Source of the DNA: Cyclobacterium roseum
Lineage (GTDB): Bacteria; Bacteroidota; Bacteroidia; Cytophagales; Cyclobacteriaceae
NCBI RefSeq assembly: GCF_010119225.1
Contig: NZ_WNKF01000003.1
Coordinates: 310,001-374,000, forward strand
Direction: 5' to 3'
DNA: 64,000 bases
Shown here in pieces: positions 36,500 to 45,638 of this stretch. A program made the position numbers and the translations under genes. A model generated the notes under the pieces. The model saw nothing but the letters and a program-made list of their open reading frames with translations, searched no databases and was not told the DNA's origin. Positions within the stretch are counted from its first letter, which is position 1, and the number at the start of each line of letters is the position of its first letter.

Positions 36500-37422
36500 G
36501 CCACCAGCAGGTATACGTACACCAAGTACCCCAAAATTAAGAAGCCTCCGTTTAGTCGGGAAATAATGTAATTTATTCGCATGATGGGCAGCAGGAGAAT
36601 CGTAAACCCGAGCATCCAAATAAAATCCGAGGAGATAAAATTGGGAGTGACAGCGATGGGCTTGAGCACGGCGGTAAAACCTATGATGGAAAATACATTC
36701 ATGATGTTACTCCCCAGAATGTTTCCCAGGGCCATTGCCGTTTCCTTTTTCAACGCGGCAAGTACAGACGTGACCAGCTCAGGAAGGCTTGTTCCAATGG
36801 CTATAATGGTCACCCCTATGATCCGTTCACTGACCCCCAGGGCCTGGGCAATAGAGGTGGCATTGCCTACCACCAGATCCGACCCAAAATACAGACCTGC
36901 TGCACCGCCGAGCAATTGTAATATAGCAAGCCAAACCGGCTGTTTTTTCATTTGTGCTGCATCCTCTTCTGAAAATTCCACCCGCTCGATGCTTTTGAAG
37001 AAATACCAATTTAGGGATACAAAGCAAATCAATAATATGACACCCTCGGTAAAGGAAATGAGGCCATTCAAGGCAAAAACAAAAAAGAGCAATGAGCTGA
37101 ATAACGTAAATGGGTAGTCCAGCTTTAAGGTAGATTTCTCAATATAAATCGGATAAATTACAGCACTTATTCCTAACACGAGTGTGATGTTTGAAATGTT
37201 ACTTCCTACCACATTACCGATAGCTATGTCACTAGCCCCTCTAAGTGCCGCCGTGATACTCACCAATAATTCAGGTGCAGAGGTACCAAACGCTACGATG
37301 GTAAGCCCGATTAACCCAGGACTCAACCCGAGGCGGGAGGCCACTGAGGAAGCGCCATCCACTAAAAATTTCCCACCAAGTAACAGGACTAGCAGACCAA
37401 TTGCCAATAGTAAGTAACTCAT
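36496..37422 (-). CDS. calcium/sodium antiporter (CaCA family, YrbG-like)
   Basis: A 308-residue exchanger with two homologous halves of about five helices. Each half carries an alpha-repeat: GTSAPELLVS and GTSLPELVTS, with the acidic residue that binds cations, and the matching GNVVGSNISN and GNILGSNIMN. It probably exports Ca2+ in exchange for Na+. It is coupled to the COG2426-like gene by ATGA and starts 15 bp after upp ends. Confidence 0.92.
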   Translation of the reverse strand: MSYLLLAIGLLVLLLGGKFLVDGASSVASRLGLSPGLIGLTIVAFGTSAPELLVSITAALRGASDIAIGNVVGSNISNITLVLGISAVIYPIYIEKSTLKLDYPFTLFSSLLFFVFALNGLISFTEGVILLICFVSLNWYFFKSIERVEFSEEDAAQMKKQPVWLAILQLLGGAAGLYFGSDLVVGNATSIAQALGVSERIIGVTIIAIGTSLPELVTSVLAALKKETAMALGNILGSNIMNVFSIIGFTAVLKPIAVTPNFISSDFIWMLGFTILLLPIMRINYIISRLNGGFLILGYLVYVYLLVA

Positions 37423-37436
37423 GTTCTGAAATTCCG

Positions 37437-38087
37437 TTAAAGTTTAGGACCAAAAGCAAGATCACCAGCATCTCCCAGTCCGGGAATAATATAAGATTGT
37501 GAATTTAACTTTTCATCCAAAGCAACCGTCCAGAACCGATGCGGGAGGTCCAGGTTTTGTTGAATGTAGGCAACGCCTTCCGGAGCGGCAATAACACTTG
37601 CAATTTCAATTTGCTTTGGTTTTCCATTTGCAAGGAGGTGCTGGATACTTTTTATGAATGATTTTCCCGTTGCAAGCATGGGATCTACCATGATCACGGT
37701 CCGGTTCTGCAGGGATGGTGCAGCCAGGTAATTTAAACTAATCTCTATGGCTTCATTTTTTTCATCATTCTCTACGCGGTAGGCACCCACAAATCCGCTT
37801 TCAGCCTTATCAAAAAAATTGAGAACTCCCTGATAAAATGGGACGGCCGCTCGGAGAATGGAAATAATGACCGGCTGTTCGGTCAGTAAATCCGTTTGAA
37901 TGTCACCAAAGGGCCCCGAAATGACGCGCTTTTTGTAAGGAAGTGTTTTAGAAATCTCATAGGCGAGGATCTCACCTAGTCGTTCCATATTTTTTCTAAA
38001 TCGCATCCGATCTTTTTGGACCGAAGCATCCCTTAGCTCCGCCAGGTAATGATTGGCAATTGAGTTTTGATTGTTTAAAATATGCAT
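37437..38087 (-). CDS. upp: uracil phosphoribosyltransferase
   Basis: A 216-residue salvage enzyme converting uracil and PRPP to UMP. The PRPP loop VIMVDPMLATGKSF and the uracil-binding tail YIIPGLGDAGDLAFG are clear, and ISILRAAVPFYQG is typical. ATG 38087 is chosen; the frame opens at 38138, but that start would lie across the terminator of the upstream OmpA gene. Confidence 0.94.
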   Translation of the reverse strand: MHILNNQNSIANHYLAELRDASVQKDRMRFRKNMERLGEILAYEISKTLPYKKRVISGPFGDIQTDLLTEQPVIISILRAAVPFYQGVLNFFDKAESGFVGAYRVENDEKNEAIEISLNYLAAPSLQNRTVIMVDPMLATGKSFIKSIQHLLANGKPKQIEIASVIAAPEGVAYIQQNLDLPHRFWTVALDEKLNSQSYIIPGLGDAGDLAFGPKL

Positions 38088-38100
38088 GCTGAAACAAATT

Positions 38101-38135
38101 AAAACAAAAAAACCCGATCTATTAAGATCGGGTTT
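38101..38135 (-). terminator. intrinsic terminator of the OmpA-family gene
   Basis: On the minus strand an 11-bp stem AAACCCGATCT/AGATCGGGTTT with a 4-base loop is followed by a T-rich tract, 23 bp after the OmpA stop. Confidence 0.85.
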
Positions 38136-38157
38136 CATTTTTTAGTTGATTTCGTGC

Positions 38158-39432
38158 TTATTTGATCTCAAAACTTACTCGTCTTGCCATTTGTCGGGCA
38201 TCTGCAGATGATTTGTCTACGCTGGTATCCTCACCATAGCCTTTGTAAGTCAATCTAGATTCAGAAATCCCGGAGGCGATTAGTAAGTCATATACCGACT
38301 TGGCTCTCCTTTCAGAAAGTTTGATGTTGTAATCTTCAGGGCCTAACTCATCTGCATATCCTTTAAGCTCTACCTGTACGCCAGGGTTTCGCTTCATGAA
38401 GTTCGACACATAATGAGCGGAAGATGCAGAATATCCAAGTGGCTTGGCACTGTCGAATGCAAAGTATACGTTTACGTAGCCATCATTGATTGCCTTAGCC
38501 AGGTAGTCGATCTCCTCTGTATCATCAGGAGCGCAACCGTCTAAAGAAGCAGGACCTGGTACGAATGGACACTTATCTACATGATCAGGGATACCATCAC
38601 CATCAGAATCCATGGTTGCACCATGAGAGTCTACCCTTGCTCCAGCTGGAGTGTTAGGCTCTTTATCCAGGTAATCCGGAACACCGTCTCCATCAGAATC
38701 CTTCAACATATCCTTGATCTCGCCAATCTGCGTGGCTAGCTCTTCTTTAGTAGCATATTTACTGTCTCTAAGATACCAGTCTGCATGAGAAGCATTGCTA
38801 CCCAGGTAGAAAGTTAAACCTACAGTTCCTGTCCACCAAACAGAATTCGCACCATAGTATCCATTTTCAGAGGCAGGATTGATCGAAGAAGCACCATCAA
38901 AGGCCACGTCTTGTCTTCCTGCCACGATGTTGGAAATATCGCCATTAAGTGCAATGCGGTCGCTCAGGCGAACTTGCAGGGTCATTCCAGAGATAATATT
39001 GTACTGATTATCCTGAAAATCAGCCCACTGATTTTCTTGGGGAGTTAATCTTCCGATTCCTCCGCCAAAGTGGCCAAGTAGGTTGAACGTTTGAGAAAAG
39101 GTTTCCCAATTCATTATTCTCCCGAGATTGGCTACTCCTTGCAGGTTTAACCGGTAATAGTTGGAAGAAAAATCCGGAGTATCGCTAGCGCTACTAAAGC
39201 TACCGAAACCAAAATCAAGTTTGGTTCCAAATTTTTCGTTGAACATATACCGGGCTCCCAGATCCACATGGCCCAGATTTAATGTCGGAGAATAATATCC
39301 CGGCGTCATTGGCGCCATTGGCTTATTAAACCCTCCATTTACTTCTATGGACCATTTGTTGAAGTCGTCTTGAGCATTAGCGCCTAATGCTAAAGCACCA
39401 ACCATTAGTGTTGATAGTATTATTTTTTTCAT
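38158..39432 (-). CDS. OmpA family outer-membrane protein with thrombospondin type 3 repeats
   Basis: A 424-residue outer-membrane protein: signal peptide (ending ANAQ), N-terminal 8-stranded barrel-like part (about 22-215), two calcium-binding TSP3 repeats (DSDGDGVPDYLDKEPNTP and DSDGDGIPDHVDKCPF), and an OmpA C-terminal peptidoglycan-binding domain (about 300-424) with VELKGYADELGPEDYN and SERRAKSVYDLL. Such proteins anchor the outer membrane to the wall and are abundant in Bacteroidota. It has its own promoter (39509-39516) and terminator (38101-38135). Confidence 0.93.
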   Translation of the reverse strand: MKKIILSTLMVGALALGANAQDDFNKWSIEVNGGFNKPMAPMTPGYYSPTLNLGHVDLGARYMFNEKFGTKLDFGFGSFSSASDTPDFSSNYYRLNLQGVANLGRIMNWETFSQTFNLLGHFGGGIGRLTPQENQWADFQDNQYNIISGMTLQVRLSDRIALNGDISNIVAGRQDVAFDGASSINPASENGYYGANSVWWTGTVGLTFYLGSNASHADWYLRDSKYATKEELATQIGEIKDMLKDSDGDGVPDYLDKEPNTPAGARVDSHGATMDSDGDGIPDHVDKCPFVPGPASLDGCAPDDTEEIDYLAKAINDGYVNVYFAFDSAKPLGYSASSAHYVSNFMKRNPGVQVELKGYADELGPEDYNIKLSERRAKSVYDLLIASGISESRLTYKGYGEDTSVDKSSADARQMARRVSFEIK

Positions 39433-39508
39433 GATAAAAAATTTTTTACAACATTCAGTGTTTTAATTGATTTTGATTGCTACTAGTTTTTTTACTCGGT
39501 TTGTGATA

Positions 39509-39516
39509 CAAATGTA
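39509..39516 (-). promoter_or_regulatory. -7 element of the OmpA-family gene, TACATTTG
   Basis: A full TAnnTTTG match on the minus strand, giving a leader of roughly 70 bases before the ATG at 39432. The -33 element is not obvious. Confidence 0.45.
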
Positions 39517-39608
39517 TATTAAATTATGGGAACTTTAAACATCTATCTCAATTGTTTCGATAAAAAGGATAGCTGACCCGAAATTTATAAAATATTTTAA
39601 CATAAACT

Positions 39609-40526
39609 ATGCCAATGGAAAATTTATTGAAAGAAATTCTTTATTTAAATAGCGTTTCAGGTGATGAATCCAAAATAGCATCGTATCTAATCGAACAAAT
39701 TCTAAAACGAAGAAGCGCATGGAAGGTTTCACCAGAACTTTTTTTTGGTCCAGATTTTCAGGATAATATCATCCTGGCTTTTGGTAATCCGGAAACGGCC
39801 GCTTTTGCGCACATGGATACGGTAGGGTTTACAAGCAGGTATGAAAACCAACTGGTTCCAGTAGGAGGTCCCGAGGTTTTGGAAGGTACCTGGTTACAGG
39901 GGCGGGATCAGGCGGGAGACATCCGTTGCAGGCTTTGGGAAAAAGAGGGAAATCTTTTCCACGATTTCCCCAGGGGCATTCAGAGAGGTACCTTACTGGC
40001 GTTTGAACAGGATATTAAGCTTTCCGAGGGCTTTATTCAAGCCGCTTATCTGGACAATAGATTGGGCATTTATGCGCTCTTGAAACTGTGCGAAACCCTG
40101 GAAAACGGATTGGTTGTATTCAGCACCTATGAGGAACACGGAGGAGGGTCCATGCCTTTTCTTCTCCGGTTTATTTATGAGAAATGGGGTATCCGGCAGG
40201 GGTTAATCGCAGACGTTACCTGGGTGACCGATGGGATTCACTTAAATGAAGGAGCCGTGATTTCGCTAAGGGATAGTCACATACCGAGAAAGAGTTTTTT
40301 GGACAGGATTATTCAAAAAGCAGATGAAAGTACTGTCCCCTACCAATTGGAGGTAGAAGCTTATGGGGGGAGCGACGGAAGGGAAATCCAGTTGTCCCCC
40401 TATCCCATAGACTGGTGTTTTATTGGTATCGCCGAAGAAAATCCGCACACCCCCGCCGAAAAAGCCGCATTTTATGACTTGGAATGCATGGTTAAATTGT
40501 ATCAATATTTAATGCAAAATTTGTAA
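39609..40526 (+). CDS. M42/M20-like zinc aminopeptidase
   Basis: A 305-residue protein of the MH clan. Zinc-site motifs in order: AHMDTVGF (His, Asp), YLDNRLGIYALLKL (Asp), STYEEHGGGS (catalytic Glu-Glu) and ADVTW (Asp). The last His ligand may be in the C-terminal NPHTP. This order fits M42 glutamyl-aminopeptidase-like enzymes of Bacteroidota. It is shorter than classical M42 proteins by roughly 40 residues. The gene is divergent from the OmpA-family gene. Substrate unknown. Confidence 0.8.
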   Translation: MPMENLLKEILYLNSVSGDESKIASYLIEQILKRRSAWKVSPELFFGPDFQDNIILAFGNPETAAFAHMDTVGFTSRYENQLVPVGGPEVLEGTWLQGRDQAGDIRCRLWEKEGNLFHDFPRGIQRGTLLAFEQDIKLSEGFIQAAYLDNRLGIYALLKLCETLENGLVVFSTYEEHGGGSMPFLLRFIYEKWGIRQGLIADVTWVTDGIHLNEGAVISLRDSHIPRKSFLDRIIQKADESTVPYQLEVEAYGGSDGREIQLSPYPIDWCFIGIAEENPHTPAEKAAFYDLECMVKLYQYLMQNL

Positions 40527-40599
40527 TGGATTCGAAAATGTCTTTTATTCGAAAATAAATTTTGAAAGTAGCCTTGCTGCTCAGGGAAATCGTAGTTAC

Positions 40600-41133
40600 A
40601 TGATTAAAATCCACGACCTTTTTTTTAAGCCATTTATCTCTGAAGAGCAACTTATAAATCGGGTAAACCAGTTGGCGGATGCCATAAATGAGGATTATAA
40701 GGACAAATCACTGGTAATTTTGGCCGTTTTGAACGGTAGTTTCATGTTTATGTCTGATATTTGCAAGGCGATTGACCTTCCGATGGAGGTATCCTTTGTA
40801 AAGTTAGCCTCCTATTCGGGTACCCAAAGTACCGGAAATGTCCGTGTGTTGATGGGCTTGGATACCGATTTGGAAGGAAAGGATGTATTAATTGTAGAAG
40901 ATATTGTGGATACGGGAAAAAGCATGTCTTACCTGCTGGACCTGCTTGGCAGCAGTAATCCCGCCAGTCTGGAAATAGCGAGCTTGTTTTTGAAGCCGGA
41001 TGCATTAAAAGAAAGGATAGGTATCCGATATACTGGATTTGAAATCCCAGATTTATTTGTGATCGGTTATGGATTGGATTACAAAGGACAGGGGAGAAAT
41101 CTTCGACAACTTTATCAAAAAACAGAATTCTAA
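40600..41133 (+). CDS. hpt: hypoxanthine phosphoribosyltransferase
   Basis: A 177-residue purine salvage enzyme making IMP (and GMP) from base and PRPP. The PRPP-binding motif VLIVEDIVDTGKSM and the flexible-loop region KLASYSGTQSTG are diagnostic. It is followed after 26 bp by adk, so salvage and nucleotide phosphorylation are linked. Confidence 0.95.
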   Translation: MIKIHDLFFKPFISEEQLINRVNQLADAINEDYKDKSLVILAVLNGSFMFMSDICKAIDLPMEVSFVKLASYSGTQSTGNVRVLMGLDTDLEGKDVLIVEDIVDTGKSMSYLLDLLGSSNPASLEIASLFLKPDALKERIGIRYTGFEIPDLFVIGYGLDYKGQGRNLRQLYQKTEF

Positions 41134-41159
41134 TAATCCATTTTAAAAAAAATGAACCT

Positions 41160-41732
41160 ATGTTGAATATTGTTTTATTTGGCCCTCCGGGAGCCGGAAA
41201 GGGAACCCAAAGCGAGAAATTGATTGAAAAATATAAAATTGAACACATATCCACCGGGGATTTATTCAGGAAGCACTTGGGTGAAGGCACTGAATTAGGG
41301 AAGCTGGCCCAAAAGTACATGGATGAAGGAAACCTTGTCCCCGATGAAGTAGTCATCGGCATGGTGGATGATAAAATCAACTCGACCGCTGACCTGACCG
41401 GGTTTATTTTTGACGGATTTCCACGTACAGTTGCTCAGGCCAGGGCATTGGATGAATTGTTGACCAAAAAGGGAACGCGCATTTCCGGGATGATCGCATT
41501 GGAAGTGCCGGAAGAAGAACTTAAAAAGCGAATCAGAGAACGGGGGAAAACGTCCGGAAGGGCAGACGATCAGGATGAGGAGAAAATAAATAACCGGATA
41601 AAGGTATATAACGACGAAACCCTTCCAGTGGCCAACTATTACCAGGAACAGGGAAAATTAGCCAAAATAGATGGTGTCGGAGCGATCGATGAGATTTTTC
41701 AAAAAATTTGTACTGTTATAGATAATTATTAA
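41160..41732 (+). CDS. adk: adenylate kinase
   Basis: A 190-residue short-type adenylate kinase interconverting ATP+AMP and 2 ADP. P-loop GPPGAGKGTQSEK, AMP-binding HISTGDLFR and DGFPRTVAQA, and the catalytic RIRERGKTSGRADDQ lid are visible. The lid lacks the inserted zinc-finger-like domain of long forms. Located between hpt and obg. Confidence 0.96.
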   Translation: MLNIVLFGPPGAGKGTQSEKLIEKYKIEHISTGDLFRKHLGEGTELGKLAQKYMDEGNLVPDEVVIGMVDDKINSTADLTGFIFDGFPRTVAQARALDELLTKKGTRISGMIALEVPEEELKKRIRERGKTSGRADDQDEEKINNRIKVYNDETLPVANYYQEQGKLAKIDGVGAIDEIFQKICTVIDNY

Positions 41733-41736
41733 TCTG

Positions 41737-41779
41737 TACCTTTGCAGCATTGTTTCTGGCTAAGCTTCAGCGCTTAGCC
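41737..41779 (+). promoter_or_regulatory. obg promoter -7 element followed by hairpin (possible attenuator)
   Basis: TACCTTTG at 41737-41744 directly after the adk stop matches TAnnTTTG. Twelve or so bases beyond it an 8-bp perfect stem GGCTAAGC/GCTTAGCC (41758-41765 and 41772-41779) with a 6-base loop is followed by a T-rich tract. The hairpin may terminate adk transcripts and, being downstream of the new promoter, attenuate those for obg. Confidence 0.5.
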
Positions 41780-41850
41780 ATTTTCTTTTCCGGGCGGTTG
41801 AATGTCAATGAGCTGGAAAATGAAAAAAACGTACAGTAAATAAACACGAG

Positions 41851-42840
41851 GTGGCAGGCTCTAATTTTATTGATTATGTGAAGTTTTGTTCCCGTTCGGG
41901 TGCAGGGGGCAATGGTTCCGTGCATTTTCGTCGGGAAAAGCACGTGCCCAAGGGCGGGCCTGACGGTGGAGATGGGGGTCGTGGCGGGCATGTCATTCTG
42001 AGAGGTAATGCGCAGCTTTGGACACTGCTACATCTCAAATACAAAAAGCATGTCATCGCAGAAAGAGGAAAGAACGGAGAAGGCGGTAGGCGGAAAGGTT
42101 CAGATGGACAGGATATCGTTTTGGAAGTTCCGATCGGAACCGTTGCCAGAGAATCTGAATCGGGACAAGTCAGATGTGAAATCACCGAAGATGGTCAGGA
42201 ATTTATTCTTACGCCTGGCGGAAGAGGAGGCTTGGGAAATGATCATTTTAAGACGGCAACCAACCAGGCCCCGCATTACGCGCAGCCCGGCGAAGAGGGC
42301 GTGGAAGAATGGATTATCCTGGAATTGAAATTATTGGCAGATGTGGGACTGGTGGGGTTTCCTAATGCAGGGAAATCCACTTTGTTGGCCAGCCTTTCAG
42401 CTGCCAAACCTGAAATTGCTGATTATGCCTTTACCACCCTCGTGCCCAATCTGGGCGTGGTAGATTACCGGGGAGACCAATCCTTCGTTATGGCTGATAT
42501 TCCGGGAATAATCGAAGGAGCTGCCGAAGGAAAAGGCCTGGGCTTACGGTTTCTTCGCCATATAGAAAGAAACTCCATATTACTTTTTCTGGTCCCGGCA
42601 GATGCGGCACATCTGGGGGAGCAATATCGAATTCTGGTATCGGAACTGGAACAGTACAATCCGGAGTTATTGGATAAACGGAGAATTTTAGCCATATCTA
42701 AAGCAGATTTACTGGATACCGAACTGATGAAGGCCTTGGAAGCTGAAGTTCCAAAAGGCGTGCCCCATTTGTTTATTTCCTCCGTAACCGGGTTTCAACT
42801 TCCCGAACTCAAAGACTTGATTTGGAAGTCATTGCAGTAA
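41851..42840 (+). CDS. obgE: Obg family GTPase (ObgE/CgtA)
   Basis: A 329-residue GTPase acting in late 50S assembly and stress response. The glycine-rich Obg fold comes first (1-157, with [29 protein letters not shown]), then the G domain: G1 [12 protein letters not shown]2/switch I with [14 protein letters not shown]3 [10 protein letters not shown]4 SKAD. The variable C-terminal domain is absent. Start is GTG 41851; the preceding ACGAG may aid initiation. Confidence 0.96.
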   Translation: MAGSNFIDYVKFCSRSGAGGNGSVHFRREKHVPKGGPDGGDGGRGGHVILRGNAQLWTLLHLKYKKHVIAERGKNGEGGRRKGSDGQDIVLEVPIGTVARESESGQVRCEITEDGQEFILTPGGRGGLGNDHFKTATNQAPHYAQPGEEGVEEWIILELKLLADVGLVGFPNAGKSTLLASLSAAKPEIADYAFTTLVPNLGVVDYRGDQSFVMADIPGIIEGAAEGKGLGLRFLRHIERNSILLFLVPADAAHLGEQYRILVSELEQYNPELLDKRRILAISKADLLDTELMKALEAEVPKGVPHLFISSVTGFQLPELKDLIWKSLQ

Positions 42841-42921
42841 GCGTGTCAGAATGGCATACATGAAAAGAATGGCAAGTTAATTGTTCCATGGTAAATGGAT
42901 TTTTGAAAAACAGAAATAAAA

Positions 42922-43509
42922 ATGACAGATAGAGCGAAAGAAGATAAGGAACAAGGTCTGGAACAGACGGAAACGGCAGAAAATCCTGTAAATGAAGGAG
43001 ACGTGAACCAAGAGATGGAGAAGGAAGTTTCCAATGAATCCGAAGCGTCCGAAACGTCTGAATCAGCCAAATTGGCAAAGGAAAACCAAGAGCTGAAAGA
43101 CAAATATGTCAGGTTGTACTCTGAATTTGATAATTTCCGGCGAAGGACGGCTAAGGAGCGATTGGAGTTGGTAAATACCGCCTCTCAGGACTTGATTCAG
43201 GAGATATTACCCGTTCTGGACGATTTTGAACGATCTTTCAAGGCTGAAAACAACGCCAATGATGAAGAACAAAAGGATGCCGGGAGTAAATTGATTTATA
43301 ACAAGCTATTGCGTATGCTTACCGCCAGGGGATTGAAGCCCATGGATGAATTGGTAGGTAAGGATTTTGACGCTGAATATCATGAGGCAATTACCCAAAT
43401 ACCTGCCCCGTCAGAAGAATTAAAAGGCAAAATTGTAGACGTGGTGGAAAAAGGCTACACACTGGCTGGTAAAGTGGTGCGTTTTGCCAAAGTGGTAATT
43501 GGAAAATAA
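42922..43509 (+). CDS. grpE: nucleotide exchange factor GrpE
   Basis: A 195-residue DnaK co-chaperone. An acidic disordered N-terminus (1-50) precedes the long coiled-coil helix (LAKENQELKDKYVRLYSEFDNFRRRTAKER) and the beta domain ending in GYTLAGKVVRFAKVVIGK. GrpE releases ADP from DnaK. It is 6 bp upstream of dnaJ; dnaK is not in the window. Confidence 0.96.
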   Translation: MTDRAKEDKEQGLEQTETAENPVNEGDVNQEMEKEVSNESEASETSESAKLAKENQELKDKYVRLYSEFDNFRRRTAKERLELVNTASQDLIQEILPVLDDFERSFKAENNANDEEQKDAGSKLIYNKLLRMLTARGLKPMDELVGKDFDAEYHEAITQIPAPSEELKGKIVDVVEKGYTLAGKVVRFAKVVIGK

Positions 43510-43515
43510 ATAGTT

Positions 43516-44625
43516 ATGGCAAAAAGAGACTATTACGAGGTACTCGGCATATCAAAAAGCGCGAGCCCTGAAGAAATAAAAAAAGCATACAGAAAGTTGG
43601 CCATTAAACATCACCCGGATAAAAATCCGGGCGATCCCACCGCTGAAGACAAGTTTAAGGAAGCAGCGGAAGCCTACGAAGTATTGAGTAATCCGGAAAA
43701 AAGACAGCGGTACGATCAGTTTGGCCATCAGGGTGTCAGCGGAAATGGTGGATTCGGTGGCGGTGGAATGAATATGGATGACATATTCTCCCAGTTTGGA
43801 GATATTTTTGGAGGTGGTGGTTTCGACTCTTTCTTTGGAGGAGGAGGCAGAGGTTCCCGTAGAACCAAGAAAGGAACCAACCTTCGTGTCAAACTCAAAC
43901 TTACTCTGCGGGAGTTGGCGCATGGCGTAGAAAAGAAGATCAAAGTCAAGCGGCACATGATTGCCGATGGCGTTACCTTTAAATCCTGTAGTACTTGTCA
44001 GGGTAGTGGCCAAATCAAAAAGGTGGTGAATACCATGCTGGGTCAAATGGTTTCTGCCAGTACTTGTCCTGCCTGTGAGGGCAGTGGCCAAACCGTGGAT
44101 AAAAAGCCTGCCAATGCTGACAGTAGAGGCTTGGTCATAAAGGAGGAAATCATTCCGATTAACATTCCCGGAGGTGTTGCGGATGGAATGCAACTGAGCC
44201 TGACCGGGAAAGGAAATGAAACCCCCGGAGGCGTTCCTGGCGACTTGCTGATACTCATCGAAGAGATCGCAGATGAGGTGTTGGTAAGGGATGGAAATAA
44301 CGTGGTCTATGATTTATACTTGAGTTTTGTGGATGTGGCTCTGGGAGTATCGCTAGAGGTACCTACCATCGATGGTAAAGTAAAAATCAAAATCGAGCCC
44401 GGTACCCAGGCAGGAAAAATCCTGCGCCTGAAAGGGAAAGGTATCAAGGAACTCAATGGATATGGCAAAGGAGATCAGCTGATCCACGTGAATGTGTGGA
44501 CTCCGAAGGAGCTTACCGCAGAGGAGCGAGCAAAATTAGAATCTCTCAGAGGTTCGGAAAACTTCAGACCCAATCCTGGAAAATCCGAAAAAAGCATCTT
44601 TGATAAGGTAAAGGAGTTCTTTTGA
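43516..44625 (+). CDS. dnaJ: chaperone DnaJ with reduced zinc-finger region
   Basis: A 369-residue type I Hsp40: J domain (1-70, with HPD in [11 protein letters not shown]), Gly/Phe-rich linker (about 75-115), zinc region, and the two C-terminal beta domains (IIPINIPGG to end). The zinc region has only two CxxCxGxG motifs, CSTCQGSG and CPACEGSG, where type I DnaJ has four. The spacing between them fits motifs 2 and 3, i.e. zinc centre II. Motifs 1 and 4 are replaced by Cys-free sequence. It is otherwise normal. Confidence 0.95.
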   Translation: MAKRDYYEVLGISKSASPEEIKKAYRKLAIKHHPDKNPGDPTAEDKFKEAAEAYEVLSNPEKRQRYDQFGHQGVSGNGGFGGGGMNMDDIFSQFGDIFGGGGFDSFFGGGGRGSRRTKKGTNLRVKLKLTLRELAHGVEKKIKVKRHMIADGVTFKSCSTCQGSGQIKKVVNTMLGQMVSASTCPACEGSGQTVDKKPANADSRGLVIKEEIIPINIPGGVADGMQLSLTGKGNETPGGVPGDLLILIEEIADEVLVRDGNNVVYDLYLSFVDVALGVSLEVPTIDGKVKIKIEPGTQAGKILRLKGKGIKELNGYGKGDQLIHVNVWTPKELTAEERAKLESLRGSENFRPNPGKSEKSIFDKVKEFF

Positions 44626-44633
44626 AAGTGAAC

Positions 44634-44654
44634 GGCCGGATACCGGCCTTTTTT
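44634..44654 (+). terminator. intrinsic terminator of grpE-dnaJ
   Basis: A 6-bp GC-only stem GGCCGG/CCGGCC with a 3-base loop and six T's, 8 bp after the dnaJ stop. Confidence 0.85.
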
Positions 44655-44697
44655 GTTTCTAAGAAACCTTTTGGAAGCCCAATCGTATTAATTCCGT

Positions 44698-45585
44698 ATG
44701 TTTAAGGGATTGATTGTAGCGATAAGTTTGGTCACTTGCCTGATCATTTCCACCGAGGGACAGATTGTGAGGCATTTTGAGGTGAAAGAAAGGGAAGGAA
44801 TCAACCTTGTTAACCTTTCCTTCTCCAGCTACAAAGGGGTTTCCACGATCCAAAGAAGCTATGCTGGCATGCCTTTTCAAGCAAATGCGGAACTAGGAAA
44901 AGTGAATATTTTGCCTTCCTTTTCCCACCATTTTGCGGATGGTGTTTTATATGCAGCGTTGGAACACAAAAATGTCGAATCCGAAAGCCTGAGCAAAAAC
45001 CTTTCCTACCGGTTATTTTCCAGTGGTGATGATGATTTTGATCACGAATGGGAAGTTGGATTGGATGCCAGTTTTTTATACGATCTACAACTTCATTTCG
45101 GGATTGGCAAGGCCCGACTGGATTTTGCAAATCTCCCGATTTCCAACTGCGTGATAAAAACCGCTTCCGCGGATGTGTACCTGGCCTATTCGAAGCCGAT
45201 ACCCAATTCGGTAGCCATGGATACCTTGGCCGTAGGCATTAATATGGGTTCGCTGTATGCTGAGGACCTGCAGCTATCAAACGCCAGGTTATTGCTGCTT
45301 GACATCAACTATGGCTCCTTGAACCTTTCTTTTGGTGACACCATGGCCGGGCCTACCACGGTGAACGCAATGATGGGAGCAGGGTCGGTGAATATCAAAC
45401 TGCCTTCCCGGAATCTCCCTTATATAGTAAAGATCAAATCTACTGCCATGTGCAGGACAAAGGTGCCTGGCCACCTCAAAGAAATCGGAGAAAAAACCTA
45501 TGTAAGCCAGGGATATCAGGCAGATGCCAAAAACCTCATGACCTTTTTGATAGATGTTTCCGTGGGATCTGTATCTTTGGAATGA
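44698..45585 (+). CDS. secreted protein with LiaF/adhesin-like beta-repeat region
   Basis: A 295-residue exported protein: signal peptide (1-22, ending STEGQ) and a body with repeated short beta strands. The middle (about 130-240) reads GIGKARLDFANLPISNCVIKT, then VGINMGSLYAEDLQLSNARL and further similar units, a pattern like the beta-solenoid of DUF4097/cell-wall-active-antibiotic-response domains. I do not recognise a specific family. It is followed after 53 bp by the ABC exporter genes, with which it might be cotranscribed. Confidence 0.55.
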   Translation: MFKGLIVAISLVTCLIISTEGQIVRHFEVKEREGINLVNLSFSSYKGVSTIQRSYAGMPFQANAELGKVNILPSFSHHFADGVLYAALEHKNVESESLSKNLSYRLFSSGDDDFDHEWEVGLDASFLYDLQLHFGIGKARLDFANLPISNCVIKTASADVYLAYSKPIPNSVAMDTLAVGINMGSLYAEDLQLSNARLLLLDINYGSLNLSFGDTMAGPTTVNAMMGAGSVNIKLPSRNLPYIVKIKSTAMCRTKVPGHLKEIGEKTYVSQGYQADAKNLMTFLIDVSVGSVSLE

Positions 45586-45638
45586 AAACAGGAAAAGCCT
45601 GTGTCCGGGCTGATTTGTATCGTTAAAAAAGATTTTAG

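Noticed and set aside
36499-36619. Longer N-terminus for the COG2426-like protein (start at 36619)
   Set aside because: The extra 40 codons lie within the antiporter gene and are not hydrophobic; the ATGA overlap at 36496-36499 gives a natural start.
40748-41380. 210-codon minus-strand reading frame across hpt and adk
   Set aside because: It lies antisense over two clearly conserved enzymes, lacks any domain-like pattern and is rich in Pro, Ser and Cys as antisense frames of this composition usually are.
43552-44193. 213-codon minus-strand reading frame inside dnaJ
   Set aside because: Antisense to the J domain and the Gly-rich and zinc regions; its Ser/Thr-rich composition mirrors Gly/Cys codons of dnaJ.
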